A stretch of DNA of 49,368 nt from Alphaproteobacteria bacterium (GTDB lineage Bacteria > Pseudomonadota > Alphaproteobacteria > ATCC43930 > CGMCC-115725). Position numbers and translations under genes: made by a program. Of this stretch, positions 18,875-28,512 are shown piece after piece; positions within the stretch are counted from its first letter, which is position 1; every line of letters starts with the position of its first letter. Location: the NCBI GenBank assembly GCA_021325525.1, contig JAJPHB010000122.1:1-49368 (forward strand), read 5' to 3'. Below the pieces are notes generated by a model. That model was not told where the DNA came from, made no database searches, and worked only from the letters and a program-made list of their open reading frames with translations.

Positions 18875-20690
18875 GCGCGCGCAGCCCTCCCAGATAGGCG
18901 TTTTGCACCGCGTCGCTGGCCTGGATCTGTTCGGGCGTGCCGTCGGCGAGGAGGCGCCCCTCATAGAGGACGGTGATGCGCTCGGCGAGCTCGAAGACCG
19001 CGTCCATGTCGTGCTCGACGATGAGGAGCGTGCGGCTGCGGCCGATGTCGCGGATAAGGGCGCGCGTCGCCGCCCGCTCGGCCGGGCTCATGCCGGCGAG
19101 CGGCTCGTCGAGGAGGAGGACGTTGGGGCCGGTAGCGAGCGCGAGGCCGATCTCGAGGCGGCGCTTCTCACCATAGGGAAGGACATGCACCGGCAGCTCG
19201 GCGCGCGCCGTGAGGCCCAAGGTCTCCATGGTCGCCGCCACCTGGCGCTCGACCTCGGCGATCGAGGCGGCGGCGCGCAGCACGTCGGGGCGGAAGGCGC
19301 CGCGCCGCCGCGCCAGCGCCGCGACGCGCAGATTCTCGCGCACCGTCATGTCGAGGAAGAGCTGGTTGAGCTGGTTGCTCTTGCCGATGCCGAGCAGCGC
19401 CGCGCGCGTCGAGCCGAGGCCGGTGACGCGGCGCCCGAAGAGCAGAACCTCGCCCGCGCTCGGCAGCACCTCGTCGGCGAGCATCTTGAAAAGCGTCGTC
19501 TTGCCGGCGCCGTTGGGTCCGATGACGGCGTGGATCGAGCCGGTGCGCACGGCGAAGGAGATGCCGTCGACGGCGCGAAGGCCGCCATAATGCTTGGAGA
19601 CGCCGCGCGCCTCGAGCGCCGGCGCCTGCGAGCGCGCAACGACGAGCGGCGCCGTCATCGGCAGCGGCACCGGCGCCGCCGTCGCCTCCGCCGCGGCCGA
19701 GGCCTCCTCGGGCAGGGCGGCTTCGGCCGCCTTGCGGCCGCGCGTCAGGAGATAGCGGAGCTCGCCGACGACGCCGCGGCGCAGCGCGAAGACGAGCACG
19801 ACGAAGATGACGCCGAGGATCAGCTTCCAGAGCGCGCCGACGCCCGGAACGAGCTGCAGATTGTCGCGAAGGTAGAGCCAGATCGTAGCGCCGACCAGCG
19901 GCCCGATCAGCGTGCCGACGCCGCCGATGATGGTCTGGATGATGAGATCGCCCGAGGTGTCGAAGCCGAAGGCGTCGGGCGGCATATAGCTCTGGAAGAC
20001 GCCGAGCATCCCGCCGGCGAGCCCGGCATAGAGGGCGGCGATGACGAAGACGGCGAGCTTGTAGGCCGGCACCGAATGGCCGACCATCGCGGCGCGAAGA
20101 GTGTTCTCCCGCACCGCGCGGAGAACGAGGCCGAAGGGCGAGTGCAGGATGCGCCGCGCCAGGACGAATCCCGCGAAGTAGATGGCGGCGAGCAGCCAGT
20201 ACATCGGCAGCCCGGTGCTGATCCTGATCGAGCCGAGATAGGGGACCGGCACGCCGGGCAAGCCGTTCTCGCCGCCCGTATAGGCGGCGAGCGGCGAGAA
20301 TTCGAGGAAATACGCCATCTGGCTGAAGGCGAGGGTAATCATGGCGAAATAGATGCCGATGCGCCGCACCGCGAGCCAGCCGACGAGAAGACCGAAAATA
20401 CCGGCGAACACCGTGCCGATGGCGAGCGCCAGCCAGACGCTGCCGATGATGTTGTTGACGAGGAGATAGGCGGCGACGAAGCCGCCGGTGCCGAAGAACG
20501 CCGCCTGGCCGAAGGAGAGGAGGCCGGCGACGCCGAAGAGCAGGTCGAAGCCGAGGCCGATGAGGCCGATATCGAGCACCCGCTGCATGAGATCGAGCGA
20601 GGCGCCGAGATGCGGCAGAACGAAAGGCGCCGCGATCAGCACGGCACCCAGAGCGGCGAGCGGCAGCAGCGTCCCCGCGGCGCCTTTCAC
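18861..20690 (-). CDS. livM/livG fusion: Fused permease-ATPase, LivM-LivG, system 1
   Basis: A 609-residue fusion. Residues about 1-315 are a LivM permease with 8-10 hydrophobic segments and the family motifs GLLSFGQAAFFG and IGGVGTLIGPLVGA. A roughly 45-residue Ala/Pro/Glu linker (about 320-365) follows. Residues about 370-605 are a LivG ATPase with Walker A GPNGAGKTT, a Walker B in NVLLLDEPLAGM and IVEHDMD in the switch region; the signature position reads LPYGEKRRLEI, the form usual for LivG. LivM and LivG are normally separate genes, but this fusion recurs in Alphaproteobacteria. The start is GTG at 20690, overlapping the livH stop as GTGA. One frame runs through without a break, so this is a real fusion rather than a frameshift. 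Confidence 0.93.
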
Positions 20691-21562
20691 ACGCGGCCCT
20701 CCGAGCCGAACAGCCCCTGTGGCCGCAGCACGAGGAGCAGCGCCATGACAGCATAGAGCATGACGCCCGAATAGGCCGGCGAGAAGGCGCTCGTGACGCT
20801 GATGATCTCGCCGGCGATGATGCCGCCGAGGACGGCGCCCGGATAGGAGCCGAGGCCGCCAATGACGACGACGACGAAGGATTGGACGAGGAAGGTCTCG
20901 CCGAGATCGGGCGTCACCGCAACGATCGGCGCGTAGAGCATGCCGGAGAGGCCGGCGGCGGCGACGCCGATGGCGAAGACGAGAAGAAAGGCGCGGCGGA
21001 CATTGATGCCGAGGATGCCGACCATGCGCGAATCCTCGATGCCGGCGCGCACGACGAGCCCGATCGAGGTGCGGTAGAGAATGACGTAGAGAACGGCGAG
21101 CATCACCGCGACGATGCCGATGAGCTGCAGGCGGTAGGTGGGATAGATGAGGAAGCCGAGCTGGACCGCGCCCTGGCCCCAGGACGGCACGTCGACATGC
21201 TGGCTCTGCGGCCCGAAGATGGCTCGCACCGCCTCGACGATGATGATGCCGGCGCCGAAGGTGACGAGCAGCTGGTCCTCCGGCGGGCGGTCGTAGAAGA
21301 AGCGGATGAGGCCGCGCTCGAGGAGGGTTCCGAGGACGAGCATCAGCACCGTCCCGGCGGCCAGCCCGGCGAGGAAGGAGCCCGTATAGCCGGCGACGAC
21401 GAAGATGGCGTAGGCGCCGGCCATGAACAGGGCGCCATGGGCCAGGTTCAGGACGCCGAGCGTGCCGAGAATAATGGTGAGGCCGCTGCTGACGAGAGCC
21501 AGCAACATCCCGAGGGCGAGGCCGTTGAAGGCCTGCGATATCAGCAGCGAGGCGCTGGGCAT
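20687..21562 (-). CDS. livH: Liv-type ABC permease (LivH), system 1
   Basis: A 291-residue integral membrane protein with about 8 hydrophobic helices and the LivH motifs ALGMLLALVSSGLTII, GVLNLAHGALFM and VVVIGGLGSYPGAVLGG. It begins at ATG 21562 with AGGGG 4 bases upstream. It is the first gene of the leftward operon livH, livMG, livF and is divergent from its likely binding protein gene at 21815; the 252-base gap between them should carry both promoters. The permease pairs with the LivM half of the fusion to form the channel. System type is secure; the substrate (branched-chain amino acid, urea, short amide or other) is not shown by the sequence. Confidence 0.93.
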   Translation of the reverse strand: MPSASLLISQAFNGLALGMLLALVSSGLTIILGTLGVLNLAHGALFMAGAYAIFVVAGYTGSFLAGLAAGTVLMLVLGTLLERGLIRFFYDRPPEDQLLVTFGAGIIIVEAVRAIFGPQSQHVDVPSWGQGAVQLGFLIYPTYRLQLIGIVAVMLAVLYVILYRTSIGLVVRAGIEDSRMVGILGINVRRAFLLVFAIGVAAAGLSGMLYAPIVAVTPDLGETFLVQSFVVVVIGGLGSYPGAVLGGIIAGEIISVTSAFSPAYSGVMLYAVMALLLVLRPQGLFGSEGRV

Positions 21563-21700
21563 CTTGCCCCTGGTTATCGTTAATAGATGGCCGGCCGCAC
21601 GGAGGTCGAGATGGTCGCCCGAATGCTGTTTGTCGTACCGCGCCAGGGCCGAAACCGCTTGCGCAGGGTCGCGATCCTGATACGCTAACTGCGCGACCTG

Positions 21701-21728
21701 TTCAAGACACAGTAATTCCGACTAAAAT
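21701..21728 (+). promoter_or_regulatory. Candidate promoter for the system 1 binding protein
   Basis: TTCAAG at 21701-21706 and TAAAAT at 21723-21728 are separated by 16 bases in the AT-richest part of the divergent gap, about 87 bases upstream of the start codon at 21815. The -10 is good, the -35 poor. A second possibility is TTGCGC ... TACGCT just upstream. Confidence 0.3.
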
Positions 21729-21814
21729 CTCCCCAACGAAATTTCAATTGCGCGGATGTGAACCGCGCGCGGCGGTCCCTGGGGTGCTGCCCGGCAACGA
21801 CAGGAGGAAACGGC

Positions 21815-23155
21815 ATGGAGTTGAAGAAGGGTCCGGCGCTGGCGCGCCGCACGGTATTGAAGGGCGGGGCCAGCCTCGCAGGCGCGGCGGCGCTGGGTCG
21901 CGTCGGCCTGCGCAGCGCCTGGGCCGACGAGACGCCGATCGGCACCTGGCCGGCTGGCGTATCCGGCTCGACGGTCTTCATCGGCATCAGCGTGCCGCGC
22001 ACCGGAACCTACGCGGTGCCGGGCGAGGACGAGCTGAAGGGCTACGAGCTCGCCATCGAGCACGTCAATGACGGTCACCCCATCATCCGCAAGATGGCGC
22101 CCAAGGTGACGAAGGGCCTTCTTGGCAAGAAGGTCATCTACGGCGTCGCCGATTCCGAGGCGAAGCCGAATGTCGCCGTGCAGAACTGCTCGAAATTCAT
22201 CGCCGACAACAAGGCGATGATGCTGACCGGCTCCTGCTCCAGCGCCGAGGCGGTCGCCAACAACAAGCTGGCGCAGCGCGAGAAGGTGATCTACCTGCCG
22301 GGGGTCAGCGGCTCCAACGACACGACCGGCAAGGATTGCGTACGCTATTCCTTCCGCACCTGCTTTTACGGCCAGACCTCCTCGGCGGCGCTCAGCCCGG
22401 TCCTCTTGAAGAATTTCGGACAGAACAAGAAGGTGGCCTATCTGACGCCCGACTACACCTACGGCCACACCGTCCAGGCCTCGATGCAGGAATATCTGAA
22501 GAAGGGCGGCTGGACGACGCAGACCAACCAGGTGGCGCCGCTCGGCGCGCCCGATTACAGCTCCTACTTGCTCAATATCGCCAATAGCGGCGCCGATATC
22601 TTCATCAACATCAACTGGGGCAATGACGCGGTCCAGTCGATCAAGCAGGCGAACGGCTTCGGAATCCTCAAGAAGATGCCGCTCGTCATCGCTTATTCGG
22701 TGCCATTCGTTGCCCGCGACGTCGGACCCGAGCTGATGCAGGGCGTCTTCACGGCCACCGATTTCTGGTGGACAATCGAAGACAAATATCCGCTCGCCAA
22801 GATGTTCGTCGAAGAATTCCGCAAGAAATACAACTATACTCCCGATTGGAGCGCCGAAGCCGGCTACATGCAGGTGGCGAGCTGGGCGCGGATGGTGTCC
22901 GAGGCCGGCACCTTCAATCCGGTCGAGGTCATCAAGACCTACGAGAAGGGCGAGCATTTCGACTCGCTGGTCGGCGAGGTCTGGTTCCGTCCCCAGGATC
23001 ACCAGCTCGTCCGGCCCGTCATCGTCCAGCGCGGCAAGAAGCCGTCGGAGATGAAGTCGAAGGACGATTACTGGGAGACGGTCGAGATCCTGCCCGGCGA
23101 GCCGCTGATGCAGGCGCCCGACGCCTTCGGCTGCAAGCTCGGGCCGTATACCTGA
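21815..23155 (+). CDS. Tat-exported ABC binding protein of amide/urea/amino acid type, system 1
   Basis: A 446-residue periplasmic binding protein (type I fold, LivK/AmiC-like). The start at ATG 21815 has AGGAGG 7 bases upstream. The N-terminus has a twin-arginine-style signal (LARRTVLKGGASLAGAAAL ... SAWA, residues about 9-37), so it is likely exported folded through Tat. The mature protein opens with the family strand VFIGISVPRTGTYAVPGEDE and carries GSCSSAEAVANNKLAQ and VAYLTPDYTYGH, as in binding proteins of urea, amide and hydrophobic amino acid systems. It is divergent from livH and the rest of system 1, its obvious partner. Compared with classical LivK it is long (about 410 mature residues), closer to the FmdD/UrtA size class. 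Ligand unknown. Confidence 0.9.
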   Translation: MELKKGPALARRTVLKGGASLAGAAALGRVGLRSAWADETPIGTWPAGVSGSTVFIGISVPRTGTYAVPGEDELKGYELAIEHVNDGHPIIRKMAPKVTKGLLGKKVIYGVADSEAKPNVAVQNCSKFIADNKAMMLTGSCSSAEAVANNKLAQREKVIYLPGVSGSNDTTGKDCVRYSFRTCFYGQTSSAALSPVLLKNFGQNKKVAYLTPDYTYGHTVQASMQEYLKKGGWTTQTNQVAPLGAPDYSSYLLNIANSGADIFININWGNDAVQSIKQANGFGILKKMPLVIAYSVPFVARDVGPELMQGVFTATDFWWTIEDKYPLAKMFVEEFRKKYNYTPDWSAEAGYMQVASWARMVSEAGTFNPVEVIKTYEKGEHFDSLVGEVWFRPQDHQLVRPVIVQRGKKPSEMKSKDDYWETVEILPGEPLMQAPDAFGCKLGPYT

Positions 23156-23199
23156 GCGGGAGTGGGGTGCCGGGCGACCTTGTCGGATCTCGCCACTGC

Positions 23200-23275
23200 G
23201 CCTCCACCTCACCCTTCCCTCTCCCGGACCCCCACCCTGCCCTCCCCCGCAACCGGGGAGGGTTGGGAGGGGTTG
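23200..23275. repeat. GC-rich intergenic hairpin repeat, copy 1
   Basis: The gap after the binding protein gene holds a pyrimidine-rich tract and a perfect hairpin: CCCTCCCC at 23240-23247 pairs with GGGGAGGG at 23255-23262 around CGCAACC, followed by more G-rich sequence. The same CCTCTCCC...CGCAAC...GGGGAG design recurs at 39109-39143 and, decayed, near 37724-37800. It may also act as a transcription end, though it lacks a T-run. Confidence 0.6.
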
Positions 23276-23325
23276 CCGCACGAGGTTCGGCTCCCGATCT
23301 ACTGCGGTAGACCACCCGAGGCGGG

Positions 23326-23634
23326 ATGAAGATGGCCTTCGCCGGAATCGTGCTGGCCGCCGCGATGACCCTGTCGCCGGCGCCGAAGTCGCATCTGGAG
23401 GCGCTGTCGATCTGGAGCGACGCCTATCGCAACTGCTACGAGCCGGCGCATTTCAGCCTGGCGATCGACGCCCGGCTCACCGTCCGCTGCATCCGTGAAG
23501 CGTTGCGCGCGGCACGGACCGGCGCCTCGCCCGATTTGCGGGCTTCCCTCGACGGGCTCATCGACGAAACGCCGAATCTCGTCGACTCGCTCAATGCGCG
23601 CGTGCCCGAGGGCACGGTGCCGACCGACCCGTGA
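23326..23634 (+). CDS. Small exported protein of unknown function, 102 residues
   Basis: A 102-residue protein with a short Sec-type signal (MKMAFAGIVLAAAMTLSPAP; cleavage plausible near residue 20) and a helical mature part with two Cys residues (NCYEP and VRCIREAL, about 18 residues apart), which could form a disulfide in the periplasm. It ends TGA at 23634, 6 bases before the convergent system 2 livF stop. The start could be ATG 23326 or 23332. No family recognised. It stands alone between two transporter operons and follows a repeat-bearing gap. Confidence 0.6.
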   Translation: MKMAFAGIVLAAAMTLSPAPKSHLEALSIWSDAYRNCYEPAHFSLAIDARLTVRCIREALRAARTGASPDLRASLDGLIDETPNLVDSLNARVPEGTVPTDP

Positions 23635-23640
23635 CGCGCC

Positions 23641-24438
23641 TCAGAGCGCCAGAATCCGCCGCAAGCCGCTGACCAGCGCCGCATGTCGTTCCGCGGCCTC
23701 CGTCGCGGCGCTCGCCGCGCCCTTGCCCATGCCGAGATAGCGCTCGGCGAACTCGGGCCTGCCGAGGAGGTCGCGGCCGGTGCCTTCGAGGGCGACGGCG
23801 CCCCTCTCGATGACATAGGCATGATCGGCGATGGCGAGGCTGAGGCGAGCATTCTGCTCGGAGAGCAGGATGGCAAGGCCGTCCCGCCGCATCTCTTCGA
23901 TGAGGGCGAAGATATCGCGGACGAGCGCCGGGGCGAGGCCGAGCGAGGGCTCGTCGAGGATGAGGAGCTGCGGCCGCGCCATCATGGCGCGGGCGATCGC
24001 CAGCATCTGCTGCTGACCACCCGAGAGATTGCCGGCGGTTTCGCCGAGCCGCTCGCCCAGGGCCGGGAAACGGCGGCACGCCTCGCCCATGCGCGCGGCG
24101 ATGCCCGCCTCGCCGAGGTCACGGCGCAGCGCGTAGGCGCCGAGCCGCAGGTTTTCCGCGACGCTGAGCCCGGCGATGATCTGCCTCCCTTCTGGAACGA
24201 GGACAATGCCGCGCTCGAGGCGCCGGCGCGGAGAGAGCCGCTCGACGGCCTCGCCCGCCCAGAGGATGGTTCCGGCGCGCGCCGGCAGCAGGCCGGCGAT
24301 CGCCTTGGCCAGTGTCGTCTTGCCGGCGCCATTGGCGCCGACGAGGGCGATGATGGCGCCTGCCGGGACGGCGAGGTCGAAGCCGCGCAGCACCTCGACA
24401 TCGCCGTAGCCGGCGACGAGCGCGCGGACCTCCAGCAC
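23641..24438 (-). CDS. livF: Liv-type ABC transporter ATPase (LivF), system 2
   Basis: A 265-residue ABC ATPase with GTG start at 24438, overlapping the upstream livG stop by one base (TAGTG). Walker A is GANGAGKTT, the signature NLSGGQQQM, Walker B LLILDEP, and the switch region reads LLSEQNAR, the LivF type. Early residues LEVRALVAGYGDVEVL confirm LivF. It carries an extra C-terminal stretch of about 30 residues (after the usual end near YLGMGKG) that is Ala-rich and not needed for the fold. It closes the leftward operon of binding protein, livHM fusion, livG and livF. Confidence 0.93.
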   Translation of the reverse strand: MLEVRALVAGYGDVEVLRGFDLAVPAGAIIALVGANGAGKTTLAKAIAGLLPARAGTILWAGEAVERLSPRRRLERGIVLVPEGRQIIAGLSVAENLRLGAYALRRDLGEAGIAARMGEACRRFPALGERLGETAGNLSGGQQQMLAIARAMMARPQLLILDEPSLGLAPALVRDIFALIEEMRRDGLAILLSEQNARLSLAIADHAYVIERGAVALEGTGRDLLGRPEFAERYLGMGKGAASAATEAAERHAALVSGLRRILAL

Positions 24439-25217
24439 TACCGGACGCCCTCGGCGGCGGGGCCGAGATAGGCCTCGACGACGCGCGCGTCGCGCCGGAT
24501 CTCGGCCGGCGATCCTTTCGCGATGAGGCGCCCGAGATCGAGGACGACGACCTCGTCGGCGATGTCCATCACCAGCCCCATATTGTGCTCGACGACCATA
24601 ATGGTGACGCCGCTGTCGCGCACGGCGCGCAGCAGCCCGGCGAGCTCTCCCGTCTCCGCGTCGTTGAGGCCGGCAGCGGGCTCGTCGAGAAGGAGCAGGC
24701 GTGGGCGCGCCATCAAGGCGCGGCAGAGCTCGACGAGCTTCTGCGCGCCGAGCGGCAGGCTGGTGCCGGCGAGGTTGCGGAATTCCCGCAGGCCGACGAG
24801 ATCGAGAAGGGCCGAGGCGCGCTGCCGCAAGGCTCGCTCCTCGCGGCGTGCCGCGGGCAGCCAGAACGCTTGCGCCAAGGGATGCGCGCGGGCATGGCGG
24901 TGCGCGCCGGCGAGCACATTGTCGAGCGCGGTCATGCCGGGAAAGACGCGCGCCGTCTGGAAGGTGCGCAGAAGGCCGAGCGCGGCGATGCGGTGCGGCG
25001 CCATGCCGGCAAGCGGCGTGCCGAAAAAGCGCACGGCGCCGGCATCGGGCAAAAAGAGGTTGGTGACGAGATTGAAGAGCGTGCTCTTCCCGGCGCCGTT
25101 CGGGCCGATGAGCGCCGTGAGGCTGCCGGCCGGAACGGCGAAGCTCACGTCGTGGACGGCGCGGAGGCCCCCGAAGCTTTTGCCGAGCCCGCTGATTTCG
25201 AGGGCGGGCGCCGTCAC
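24438..25217 (-). CDS. livG: Liv-type ABC transporter ATPase (LivG), system 2
   Basis: A 259-residue ATPase starting at GTG 25217, overlapping the stop of the permease fusion as GTGA. It has Walker A GPNGAGKST, the LivG hallmark loop (RTFQTARVFPGMTALDNVL), a signature-like LPLGAQKLVEL, Walker B LLLLDEPAAGLND and VVEHNMGLVMDI. The LPLGAQ signature departs from LSGGQ, as is usual for LivG. It partners with LivF downstream. Unlike system 1, here livG is a free gene while the two permeases are fused, so the two systems do not look like a recent duplication. Confidence 0.93.
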   Translation of the reverse strand: MTAPALEISGLGKSFGGLRAVHDVSFAVPAGSLTALIGPNGAGKSTLFNLVTNLFLPDAGAVRFFGTPLAGMAPHRIAALGLLRTFQTARVFPGMTALDNVLAGAHRHARAHPLAQAFWLPAARREERALRQRASALLDLVGLREFRNLAGTSLPLGAQKLVELCRALMARPRLLLLDEPAAGLNDAETGELAGLLRAVRDSGVTIMVVEHNMGLVMDIADEVVVLDLGRLIAKGSPAEIRRDARVVEAYLGPAAEGVR

Positions 25218-27118
25218 CGCAGCAGCGCCTTGACGGCATCGCCGGCGGCAGGCGCGCGCCGGCCTCGCCGCGGCTCCAGCAGCCGAACGAAACTGCCGAG
25301 CAGCCCCGCCGGCAGGTACTGGAAGGCGAGCATGAGAATCGCCCCCTCCGCGAGAATCTTGTAGTCGGCGAGCGGCTGGAAGACCGTCGGCAGGAGCGTC
25401 ACCACGGCGGCGCCGAGGAGACCTCCGAGGAGGGTCCCCTCGCCGCCGAGGACCAGCATCGCGATCATCTCGAAGGAGCGCGGCGTCGCCACCATCTCCG
25501 GCGACAGGAAATGGAAATCGAAGGCGTAGAGGCTGCCCGCCAGCGAGGCGAGGGCGGCGCTCAGCGCGAAGGCGGCCATCTTGTGGCGCGCCACGTCGAT
25601 GCCGAGCGCCGCGGCCGCGGTTTGGTCGGTGCGGATCGCCTGCAGCGCCCGGCCGAAGCTGGAGCGCATGGCGCCGGCAAGCGCGAGGACAAGGGCGACG
25701 ATGACCGCGAGGACGAGGGCATACATCGCGCTCGGCGTCGCGAAGGTCCACGGCCCGATCGCGAAGGACGGGATGCCGACCAGCCCCGACGGACCGCCGG
25801 TGATGCCGGTGAGGCCGACCGCGAGCTGGTCGACGAGAAGTCCGAAGGTGAGCGTCGCGAGCGCGAGATAGGCGCCGCGCAGGCGCATGGTGACGAGCGC
25901 CAGGACGAGGGCGCACAGGATGGAAAGCGCCAACCCGGCCAGCGTGCCGAGGAGGGGCGGCATCCCATAGCGCGTGGCGAGGATGCCGGCGGTATAGGCT
26001 CCGATCGCCATGAAGGCGGCCTGGCCAAGGCTGACCTGGCCGGCAAAGCCCATGAGGACGTCGAGTCCGAGCACGGCGATGAAGAGAATGAGAGTGATGG
26101 TGAGCGAGCTCTGGACACCGCCTTCGCCGAGGAGCGCGGGGAGGGCGGCGAGCAGCGCCAGGGCGGCGACAGCGGCGAGCGCCGCACCGCGCCCATCGAC
26201 GCGCAGGATCGCCCGGTAGAGGCGCTGCTCGTCGCGCACGTCGTGGCGCCGCCGGCGCCCCGGCACGAAGAGCCCCTGCGGGCGCCACAGCAGAGTGAGG
26301 AGCAGCAGGCCGAGGGCGAGCGCATTGCTGAAAAGCGACGAGATGTAGCCAGCGGCGAGCTGCTCGGCGACGCCGAGGAAGAGTCCGCCGGCGATCGCGC
26401 CGGCGAAGGACCCCATGCCGCCGATGGCGACGGCGATGAAGCCGGTATTGGTGAAGAAGTGGCCGGCATCGAATTGCAGCGACAGGATCGGCGCGGCGAC
26501 GATGCCGCCGACGGCGCCGATGAAGGCGGTGAGCCCGAAGCTGAAGAGCGTGAGGCGCGCGACATCGACGCCGAGAATGCGGGCGGCGAGCGGGTTTTCC
26601 GCGCAAGCGGCGAGCGCCTTGCCGGTCGCCGTGCGCGCCAGCAGCCACCAGGTGGCGACGATCACGAGCGCGGCGGCGGCGGCGATCCACAGACCCTGGC
26701 TCGGCATGCGGACGCCGAAGAACGCGAGCGGCCGCTCGCCCGAAAAGGGCGGCACGGCATAGGGCTGGCTGCCCCAGAGAATAAGGGCGAGCCCCTCGAT
26801 GACGGTGAGGAGTCCGGCGGAGAGCATGAGCATGCTGCTGTTGGGGAGCCGCGCCAGCGCCGGGACGAAGCTGGCGGCGCCGAGGGCGAGGCCGAACATC
26901 GTCGTCGCCGCGGCAGCCGCGATGGCCGCGGCCGGCACCGGCCAGCCGAGCTGCACGGCGAAGCTGTCATAGACGAGCGCGCCGAGGAGGCAGAACCCGC
27001 CCTGGGCGAGGTTGATGATGCCGGTGACGCGATAGACGAGCGAGAGGCCGAGCGCGACGAGAGCGAAGACGCTGCCCTGCAGAAGCCCGCCGAGGATGAT
27101 CTGCGCCGCCTGCGCCAC
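25214..27118 (-). CDS. livH/livM fusion: Fused double permease, LivH-LivM, system 2
   Basis: A 634-residue integral membrane protein. Residues about 1-285 are LivH-like (LLQGSVFALVALGLSLVYR, GIINLAQGGFCLLGA, VAIGGMGSFAGAIAGG); a charged cytoplasmic linker (PGRRRRHDVRDEQR, about residues 290-305) joins it to a LivM-like half (about 315-620: DVLMGFAGQVSLGQAAFM, TLTFGLLVDQ, MLVLGGEGTLLGGLLGAA). Around 18 hydrophobic helices in all. Both halves are complete, so the single chain can supply the whole channel. The start is GTG at 27118. It sits 19 bases downstream of its binding protein gene and overlaps livG by 4 bases. Confidence 0.92.
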   Translation of the reverse strand: MAQAAQIILGGLLQGSVFALVALGLSLVYRVTGIINLAQGGFCLLGALVYDSFAVQLGWPVPAAAIAAAAATTMFGLALGAASFVPALARLPNSSMLMLSAGLLTVIEGLALILWGSQPYAVPPFSGERPLAFFGVRMPSQGLWIAAAAALVIVATWWLLARTATGKALAACAENPLAARILGVDVARLTLFSFGLTAFIGAVGGIVAAPILSLQFDAGHFFTNTGFIAVAIGGMGSFAGAIAGGLFLGVAEQLAAGYISSLFSNALALGLLLLTLLWRPQGLFVPGRRRRHDVRDEQRLYRAILRVDGRGAALAAVAALALLAALPALLGEGGVQSSLTITLILFIAVLGLDVLMGFAGQVSLGQAAFMAIGAYTAGILATRYGMPPLLGTLAGLALSILCALVLALVTMRLRGAYLALATLTFGLLVDQLAVGLTGITGGPSGLVGIPSFAIGPWTFATPSAMYALVLAVIVALVLALAGAMRSSFGRALQAIRTDQTAAAALGIDVARHKMAAFALSAALASLAGSLYAFDFHFLSPEMVATPRSFEMIAMLVLGGEGTLLGGLLGAAVVTLLPTVFQPLADYKILAEGAILMLAFQYLPAGLLGSFVRLLEPRRGRRAPAAGDAVKALLR

Positions 27119-27137
27119 GGGCGGGCCGGCTCGTCTC

Positions 27138-28334
27138 TCAGGGCGAAAGCGGCGCGCCAGCCGGTTCGCTCACGGGCTCCCACACCTGCGCTGCCGGGTT
27201 CCACAGCGTCACGACGGCATCGCTCACATCGAGGCCGCGCTGCGGCGCCGCGTCGAAATCGTAGATCCCGTTGATCCCCGCATAGGCTTTGAGATGGCCG
27301 ATATGGTCGCGGAGCTGCGCCGCCGTGGCGTTGGGGCCGAGCTTGCGCAAGGCGTCGATGACGATCATCGCCGGATCCCAGGCGAGCGCCGCGGCCACAT
27401 CGGGCTTGACGCCGGCCGCCTTGTAGATCGCATCGAAGCGCTGCTGAGCCGCGGCAATCGCCGGGTCGCGCTTGTTCTTGGCGCCGTGGGTCGACCATTC
27501 GGCGGCGGGAATGAAGAGGCGCTTCGGCAGGAAATCGGCATATTGCGTCATCTGGGCATAGGTCATGTTGCCGTCCGTCGTGCCGACCGGCACGTCGAGC
27601 CCGGCCTGGACGATGCCCTTGAAGATCGTGCCGATGGGCGCGCCGGTGCTCCAGGCGATGAGCGCTTGCGGCTGCGCCGCCTTGATGTTCTCGATCTGCG
27701 CCGCGACGCTGACATCGCCGGGCGTGAAGTGCTCGCGGGCGACGAGCTTCATCTCCTTGTTCTCGGGCAGCGCGAGATTGCCGTCGATGCCCTTCTCGGC
27801 ATCCTGGCCGCTCGCATCGGTGCTGGTCATGACGGCGAGCCGCGTCCAGCCCTTCATGCGGAAGAAGCGGATGAGGGCGCGCGAGAGGTCGACCGTCGAG
27901 ACGCTCGAAGTGAAGACATAGCTGCCGGCCGGCGGGTGGATGCCGGGCGAGAGGCAATACATGACGGGGCCGCTCTGCATCAGCGGCGCCATGGCATTGC
28001 ACATGGCGACGAGGTTGGCGCCGATCTCGACGGCCGGATGGCGCGCCACGACCTGGCTCGCGAGCTGCACCGCTGCCTGCGGCGTCGACTGGTCGTCGTG
28101 GAAAACGAAATGCAGCTTCCGCCCGCCGATGCCGCCACTCTGGTTGACCCAGCCCTCGGCGAGCTGCAGCGCCCGCTGCTCGGCCTTGCCGAGAAAGGAG
28201 GCGCCGCCGGTGAGCGAGAGGATGACATCGAGATCATAGGTGTCGGCGGCGACCGCTCGTGGCGCGCCGCCGGCAGAAGCGGCCGCCGCCGCGATCGCCG
28301 CGAGCGCAATGCACCCCGCCTTGCTCAATGCCAT
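27138..28334 (-). CDS. Sec-exported ABC binding protein, system 2
   Basis: A 398-residue periplasmic binding protein of the LivK type. The start at ATG 28334 follows GGAGG with 5 bases between; the frame is open further upstream, but without a better site. Signal peptide: residues about 1-29 (MALSKAGCIALAAIAAAAAS ... AVAA). The mature part starts with DLDVILSLTGGASFLGKAEQ and contains GIGGRKLHFVFHDDQSTPQAAVQLA and MALSWDP-type elements (VAAALAWDPAMIVIDALRKLG), typical of amino acid and aromatic or amide binding proteins. It heads the leftward operon of system 2 and lies 178 bases downstream of an amidase gene on the same strand. Ligand unknown; an amide or a related compound would fit the neighbour. 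Confidence 0.9.
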   Translation of the reverse strand: MALSKAGCIALAAIAAAAASAGGAPRAVAADTYDLDVILSLTGGASFLGKAEQRALQLAEGWVNQSGGIGGRKLHFVFHDDQSTPQAAVQLASQVVARHPAVEIGANLVAMCNAMAPLMQSGPVMYCLSPGIHPPAGSYVFTSSVSTVDLSRALIRFFRMKGWTRLAVMTSTDASGQDAEKGIDGNLALPENKEMKLVAREHFTPGDVSVAAQIENIKAAQPQALIAWSTGAPIGTIFKGIVQAGLDVPVGTTDGNMTYAQMTQYADFLPKRLFIPAAEWSTHGAKNKRDPAIAAAQQRFDAIYKAAGVKPDVAAALAWDPAMIVIDALRKLGPNATAAQLRDHIGHLKAYAGINGIYDFDAAPQRGLDVSDAVVTLWNPAAQVWEPVSEPAGAPLSP

Positions 28335-28512
28335 CGCCGCCTCCCCAATCCCAATCGTCCGGTCTTTCGCCGCGCAATCCGCGACGCCGCCGCCTTTGCT
28401 TGCGACGCTAGCCAATCACCGGACGGCCATCAACCCTCCTCGCGGATCCTCTCGCCGACTGTGCGAGGGCGACAAGGCTTCGCCGGGGGGTCACCAGGGC
28501 AACAGATCTCCG

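Noticed and set aside
24438-26690. A 750-codon minus-strand frame suggesting a fused protein ahead of LivG
   Set aside because: The first two-thirds is a shadow of the permease fusion in another frame; the ATPase starts at GTG 25217 with a GTGA overlap.
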